In this document: piece by piece, positions 60,490-64,000 of the stretch
Numbering within the stretch: the stretch's first letter is position 1
Layout of the letters: every line of letters starts with the position of its first letter
Assembly (NCBI RefSeq): GCF_035958815.1
Contig: NZ_CP108383.1
Location: 124,001 to 188,000, forward strand
Length of the DNA stretch: 64,000 bases
DNA from: Nocardia sp. NBC_01327
Lineage (GTDB): Bacteria; Actinomycetota; Actinomycetes; Mycobacteriales; Mycobacteriaceae
Direction: 5' to 3'
Notes under the pieces: generated by a model
Told to the model about the DNA's origin: nothing
The model's database searches: none
Seen by the model: only the letters and a program-made list of their open reading frames with translations
Program-made: the position numbers and the translations under genes

Positions 60490-61254
60490 ATGACGGAAGC
60501 GCGGGCGGTTCGGGTCGAGATCGGGGTGGAGTCGCTCGCGGGGGTGCGTATCGCGGACGTGGCCGGGGCGGCGCGGGTCGAATTGTGCACCGGATTGTCG
60601 GTGGGCGGGTTGACGCCCAATGCCGCATTGGTGGAGGCAGCGGTGGGGGCCGCGGAGAATGTCCAGGTGCATGTGCTGATTCGGCCGCGGCCCGGGGACT
60701 TCCGGTACTCCGCCGAGGAGGTCGCGCTCATGCGCGCCGATATCGAGCTGGTGCGCCGACTGGGCGCGCACGGGGTGGTCATCGGCGTACTGGACGAACA
60801 CGGGCATGTGGATGCCGAAGCGAATGCCGGGCTACTGGCCGCCGCCGAGGGTATGGAGGTCACCTGTCATCGCGCGTTCGATGTGTGCGCGGATCCCTAC
60901 GACGGCTTCGACCAACTGCTGGAACTCGGCTTCACCCGCCTGCTCACCTCGGGCCGACAGGTGTCGGTGCTCGACGGCGCCGCGCTCATCACCCGGCTGG
61001 TCACCCTGGCCGACGGCCGCATCGAGGTGATGGCCTGCGGTGGCCTGCGCGCCGACAATGCCCGCCGCGTGATCGAGCTGACCGGCGTCCGGGATCTGCA
61101 TGCGGCCGTACGGATTCCGGTGCCGGCTCTGCCGCAGCCGGACAGCACCGAGGTCTCGTTCGAGGAGATCGGTGTGCCGCGCGGCTCCGATCACTTCGCC
61201 ACGGACGCCGACGGTGTCGCAGCCCTCTGCGAGGTGGCGCGCCTCACCGTATAA
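60490..61254 (+). CDS. cutC: CutC-family protein
   Basis: This 254-residue TIM-barrel protein matches the CutC family: EIGVESLAGVRIADVAGAARVELCTGLSVGGLTPN, VHVLIRPRPGDFRYSAEEVALMRADI, CHRAFDVCADPYDGFDQLLELGFTRLLTSG and IEVMACGGLRADNARR. Members were named for copper tolerance, but direct copper binding is disputed and an enzymatic role is possible. It is convergent with a YibE/F-family gene that has a natural His-rich N-terminus. Start at 60490 follows GAGG; start and promoter suggest a short or absent leader. Confidence 0.9.
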   Translation: MTEARAVRVEIGVESLAGVRIADVAGAARVELCTGLSVGGLTPNAALVEAAVGAAENVQVHVLIRPRPGDFRYSAEEVALMRADIELVRRLGAHGVVIGVLDEHGHVDAEANAGLLAAAEGMEVTCHRAFDVCADPYDGFDQLLELGFTRLLTSGRQVSVLDGAALITRLVTLADGRIEVMACGGLRADNARRVIELTGVRDLHAAVRIPVPALPQPDSTEVSFEEIGVPRGSDHFATDADGVAALCEVARLTV

Positions 61255-61265
61255 CCACGTCCGAT

Positions 61266-62894
61266 CTACGGCTTGGAGTGCCGCCCGCCGCGCGGCGGTT
61301 GCTGCGGCTTGGTGGGCCAGGGCGAATTCGGATCCGCCTGGTGCGGCGGCGTATTCGCCTGCTCCGCAGCAGCTCTCAGCGACCACGGCGCGGGCGGATC
61401 GGCCTGCTCCTGCACCCGGTCGACCGGCCCTGTCACCGGCCGGAACACCTGCGTCGGCGGCTGCTGCTCACCCCGGTACGGCGGCGGGCTCACCGCGGGG
61501 TTCTGCCGTGCACCCCGGGCTGCCGGAATCGGTTGTGCATCTTCGGCTACCGGCGCCTGCCGGGCCGCGCCGGTCCGTTCCGGACGGGGCGGGCGCGCGG
61601 ACTGGCGCGGACGATTCGGACCCCCGGCGCGCGGGCGCGCGGGCTGCTTGCCACCGAACGGCCGAGCCAGGATGACCGCGATGGCAGTGGTCAACGGCAC
61701 CGACAGCGCGAGCGCGATACCGCCGACCGCGGACCGCGCGATCTCGATGCCGACGGCGTCACCGGTGAGCACGTCCCGAATGGAGCGCCCCGCGACACTG
61801 AACAGCAGCAGCAGCGGCAGCGCACCACCGGCGTAGGCGAGCACCAGGGTGTAGACGGTACTGGCGATGTGATCCCGGCCGACCCGCATGGCGGCCGCGA
61901 AAATGCCGCGCCGGGTGGCCTTTTCATCGAGCGCCGCCAGCTCGAACGCGGCCGAGGCCTGGGTGATGGTCACATCGTTGAGCACACCGAGCGAGCCGAT
62001 GATGAAGCCCGCGAGCAGCAGTCCGGTAATGCTGACATGCTGCAGATAGGTCGCGACATTGGTGTTCTGTTCCTCGGACAGGCCCGTCAGATGCGTCATC
62101 TTCAGTGCGAGCCAGGACAATACGGCCGCCAGCACCATCGAGGTGAGTGTGCCCAGCAGCGCGGAACTGGTCCGCAGATTCACCCCGTGCGCGAGGTACA
62201 GCACCGAATAGAGAATGAGCGCACCGGCGATCAATGCCACCGGAATGGCCGGTTTCCCGTCCAGCAGCGCGGGCAGCATGAAGATCACCAGCACCCCGAA
62301 GGCGAAGATCAGTCCGATCAGCGCGCGCAGGCCGCGCCAGCGCGCGACGACGACAATGACCAATGCGAAGACCCCGACGATAATGCTGAGCGGCAACCCG
62401 CGCGCATAGTCGTCGAACGAGTACGTCGTGCCGCTGGTATCACCCGGCTTCGCCTTGGGGTCGACCTGCCGCACGATGCGCATGCGATCACCGACACGCA
62501 GATCCGGCTGCCCTGGACCGGGCGCGATTTCGAAGAGCGTGAGGCTGCCCTTGTCCGGCCCGGAGTCGATCGTGACGATGCTGCGCTGGCAGTTGTACCC
62601 GGTGGTGCGCGGCGCCTGCGGCTTCTCGTCGAACGGCTTCCCCTGCGAGGGGCTGCCGCACGCACCGAGATCCTGCGAAATCACCGTCCCGGCCTCGGTC
62701 TGCAGCGCCCCGCCGCCTCCGTTCTGCATGGGCAGCGGAATATCGACGTGCTGCGCACTGGGCCACAGCCAGAATGCCCCGGCCACAACCAGCACGCCGA
62801 TGAACGTCAGCAGTCCGACGACCACACGTGCGGCGGTAGTGCCGATCGCTATGGGCCCGGAGTGGTCGTGATGGTGATGATGGTGATCGCTCAC
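61266..62894 (-). CDS. YibE/F-family multipass membrane protein with His-rich N-terminus
   Basis: This 542-residue protein starts (GTG) with MSDHHHHHHDHSG, a natural six-His run, then has about eight membrane helices in the YibE/F domain (~20-420), with the family segments LRVGDRMRIVRQVDPKAKPGDT, LNDVTITQASAAFELAALDE and GRDHIASTVYTLVLAYAGGALPLLLLF. The C-terminal ~120 residues are Pro/Gln/Arg-rich and disordered. The function of YibE/F is unknown. The His run suggests metal binding, and cutC lies next to it, convergent. Confidence 0.88.
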   Translation of the reverse strand: MSDHHHHHHDHSGPIAIGTTAARVVVGLLTFIGVLVVAGAFWLWPSAQHVDIPLPMQNGGGGALQTEAGTVISQDLGACGSPSQGKPFDEKPQAPRTTGYNCQRSIVTIDSGPDKGSLTLFEIAPGPGQPDLRVGDRMRIVRQVDPKAKPGDTSGTTYSFDDYARGLPLSIIVGVFALVIVVVARWRGLRALIGLIFAFGVLVIFMLPALLDGKPAIPVALIAGALILYSVLYLAHGVNLRTSSALLGTLTSMVLAAVLSWLALKMTHLTGLSEEQNTNVATYLQHVSITGLLLAGFIIGSLGVLNDVTITQASAAFELAALDEKATRRGIFAAAMRVGRDHIASTVYTLVLAYAGGALPLLLLFSVAGRSIRDVLTGDAVGIEIARSAVGGIALALSVPLTTAIAVILARPFGGKQPARPRAGGPNRPRQSARPPRPERTGAARQAPVAEDAQPIPAARGARQNPAVSPPPYRGEQQPPTQVFRPVTGPVDRVQEQADPPAPWSLRAAAEQANTPPHQADPNSPWPTKPQQPPRGGRHSKP

Positions 62895-62965
62895 TCGGGC
62901 GAGCCTAAACGAGAACCGTTCCCGAAGTACGCACGGAGGCTCATAGTCTCACCTGAAAAGAAAGA

Positions 62966-62994
62966 GGTCCGAGCGGGGCGGACACGCTCGGACC
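62966..62994 (-). terminator. Intrinsic terminator downstream of the 6C RNA
   Basis: Reading on the minus strand: a 9-bp stem GGTCCGAGC / GCTCGGACC with an 11-nt loop, followed by TCTTTCTTTTC. It probably also protects the YibE/F gene from read-through. Confidence 0.8.
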
Positions 62995-63006
62995 AAAAGT
63001 TTGAGG

Positions 63007-63133
63007 GGGCGGCGGAGAGCAGGGGGATGTCTCCGCCGCCCGGGGATCAGCGGCCCAGGGGGGGTAGGCCGGCTAATCCAGGGCTGGACGTCCCAGGGGG
63101 GGTAGGAGGTCCAGCCGGGGCACCTGAGTGCCA
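63007..63133 (-). ncRNA. 6C small RNA (actinobacterial)
   Basis: On the minus strand, two consecutive stem-loops each present a run of seven C in the loop. In the first, GGCTGGAC (63116-63109) pairs with GTCCAGCC (63089-63082) around the C-run complementary to 63102-63096. In the second, GGAT-AGC-GGCC-type arms enclose the C-run at 63064-63058. They are followed by a 12-bp GC hairpin (63041-63030 with 63018-63007). Two C-rich loops define the 6C RNA family (B11 in M. tuberculosis), a conserved sRNA that binds G-rich ribosome sites. TACAGT (63145-63140) is a possible -10 box. The 5' end is estimated. The rest of the 411-nt gap shows no gene. Confidence 0.85.
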
Positions 63134-63305
63134 AGGCCTACTGTACACAAAAGACCGTTCTTTGCGCTAGCTAAGTCTCTAAAAACCCAACTTTTTCGTA
63201 CTAGCGGTTTGTTTTCGACCGTGTCACAACCGCGCCATTGGACAAATGCCCAGTTCAGCCGGATTCCGCGCCCGGAAACCGGGGGCGCGACCCCCGAATC
63301 CCCTA

Positions 63306-64000
63306 CTACTGCCGATAACTCGCGAGGAAATTGCCGAAGCGCTCGATCGCCACGGACAGATCCCGGGCCCACGGCAAAGTCACGATCCGCAGGTGGTCGT
63401 GATGCGGCCAGTTGAACCCGGTGCCCTGCACCATGAGGATCTTCTCCTGCAGCAGCAGATCCAGCACCAGCTTCGAATCATCGCGGATGGCATGCACTTC
63501 CGGATCCAGCCGCGGGAACGCGTACAGCGCGCCCTGCGGCTTCACACATGAGACACCCGGAATCGTATTGAGCTTCTCCCACGCCACATCGCGCTGCTCC
63601 AGCAGTCGCCCGCCGGGCAGGATGAGATCCTCGATGCTCTGATGTCCGCCCAGGGCCACCTGAATGGCATGCTGCGCGGGCACATTCGGGCACAGCCGGG
63701 ACGAGGCCAGCAGCGAGATGCCCTCCAGGAAGCCGGCGGCATGATCGGTCGGCCCGGTGATCACCAGCCAGCCGGAGCGGTAGCCCGCCACCCGGTACGC
63801 CTTCGACAGGCCGTTGAAGGTCAGGCAGAGCAGATCGGGCGCCAGCGAGGCCAGCGAGATGTGCTTGGCATCGTCGTAGAGGATCTTGTCGTAGATCTCG
63901 TCGGCCAGCAGCAGCAGTTGATGCTTGCGGGCCAGATCCACGATCTGCTGCAGCACCTCCGCCGAGTACACCGCACCCGTCGGATTGTTCGGGTTGATCA
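63306..64000 (-). CDS. AlaA/AspC-type aminotransferase (N-terminus outside window)
   Basis: The visible 230 C-terminal residues contain NPNNPTGAVYSAEVLQQIVDLARKH, LLADEIYDKILYDD, and the PLP-lysine motif TFNGLSKAYRVAGYRSGW, then NVPAQHAIQVALGG and VQGTGFNWPHHDHLRIVTLPW. This pattern is very close to Escherichia coli AlaA, a glutamate-pyruvate aminotransferase, and to M. tuberculosis Rv0337c (aspC), which lies next to Rv0338c (etfD) as here. It is a class I fold-type I PLP enzyme interconverting alanine and pyruvate with glutamate/2-oxoglutarate. The start is beyond 64000. Confidence 0.93.
   Translation of the reverse strand, partial: INPNNPTGAVYSAEVLQQIVDLARKHQLLLLADEIYDKILYDDAKHISLASLAPDLLCLTFNGLSKAYRVAGYRSGWLVITGPTDHAAGFLEGISLLASSRLCPNVPAQHAIQVALGGHQSIEDLILPGGRLLEQRDVAWEKLNTIPGVSCVKPQGALYAFPRLDPEVHAIRDDSKLVLDLLLQEKILMVQGTGFNWPHHDHLRIVTLPWARDLSVAIERFGNFLASYRQ

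Overview
The window reads as about 64 kb of a high-GC actinobacterial chromosome, most likely Nocardia or a close relative in the Mycobacteriales. Codons are strongly GC3-biased, GTG starts are common, and the gene content and order follow the Mycobacterium tuberculosis Rv0337c-Rv0385 interval: alaA/aspC, etfD, iniR, iniB-iniA-iniC, dnaK-grpE-dnaJ-hspR, fba, DedA, GH76, a SpoU methyltransferase, pyrE, clpB and a globin-reductase. Blocks are rearranged relative to that order. No IS element, prophage, CRISPR array, tRNA or rRNA was recognised. Gene assignments come from reading motifs, not from a database search.

Layout. 1-5.6 kb: the end of a SARP-type regulator, class II aldolase fba, two DedA membrane proteins, a GH76 enzyme and a SpoU methyltransferase. 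5.7-9.1 kb: a NarL-type two-component pair, a Uma2-like nuclease and a small membrane protein. 9.2-11.7 kb: an NCS1 transporter overlapping an APH-fold kinase. 12-20.2 kb, mostly minus strand: a YhhN-like protein, a KAS III enzyme, an SDR-pyrE operon, two envelope proteins and clpB. 20.5-24.9 kb: a quinone-reductase-like gene and three related ferredoxin-reductase genes, two with a globin domain and one without. 25.4-29.5 kb: the dnaK-grpE-dnaJ-hspR heat-shock operon. HspR-type (HAIR) inverted repeats lie upstream of both dnaK and clpB.

29.7-38.8 kb: two DUF1707 proteins, an LLM oxidoreductase, an 18-unit 19-bp tandem array, an ECF sigma factor, a haloalkane dehalogenase with a MarR regulator, a divergent DHA2 efflux pump whose promoter is packed with palindromes, and an alcohol dehydrogenase. 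38.9-51.6 kb is the most unusual part. The dynamin-like genes iniC and iniA and a greatly enlarged iniB run on the minus strand. Divergently, on the plus strand, are a membrane-anchored Hsp70-like protein, the regulator IniR (with an in-frame 54-bp minisatellite inside its ATPase domain) and a second membrane protein that keeps only the first part of an Hsp70 fold. I infer that this is one envelope-stress module.

51.6-64 kb: two tandem secreted S1 proteases, an NRDE-family protein, a secreted protein, the membrane Fe-S protein EtfD with a long Ala/Pro/Lys repeat tail, cutC, a YibE/F-family protein with a natural His-rich N-terminus, a 6C small RNA on the minus strand, and the C-terminal part of an AlaA-type aminotransferase cut by the window end. 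Many convergent or operon-end gaps carry near-perfect hairpins, so transcription-unit boundaries are unusually easy to place.
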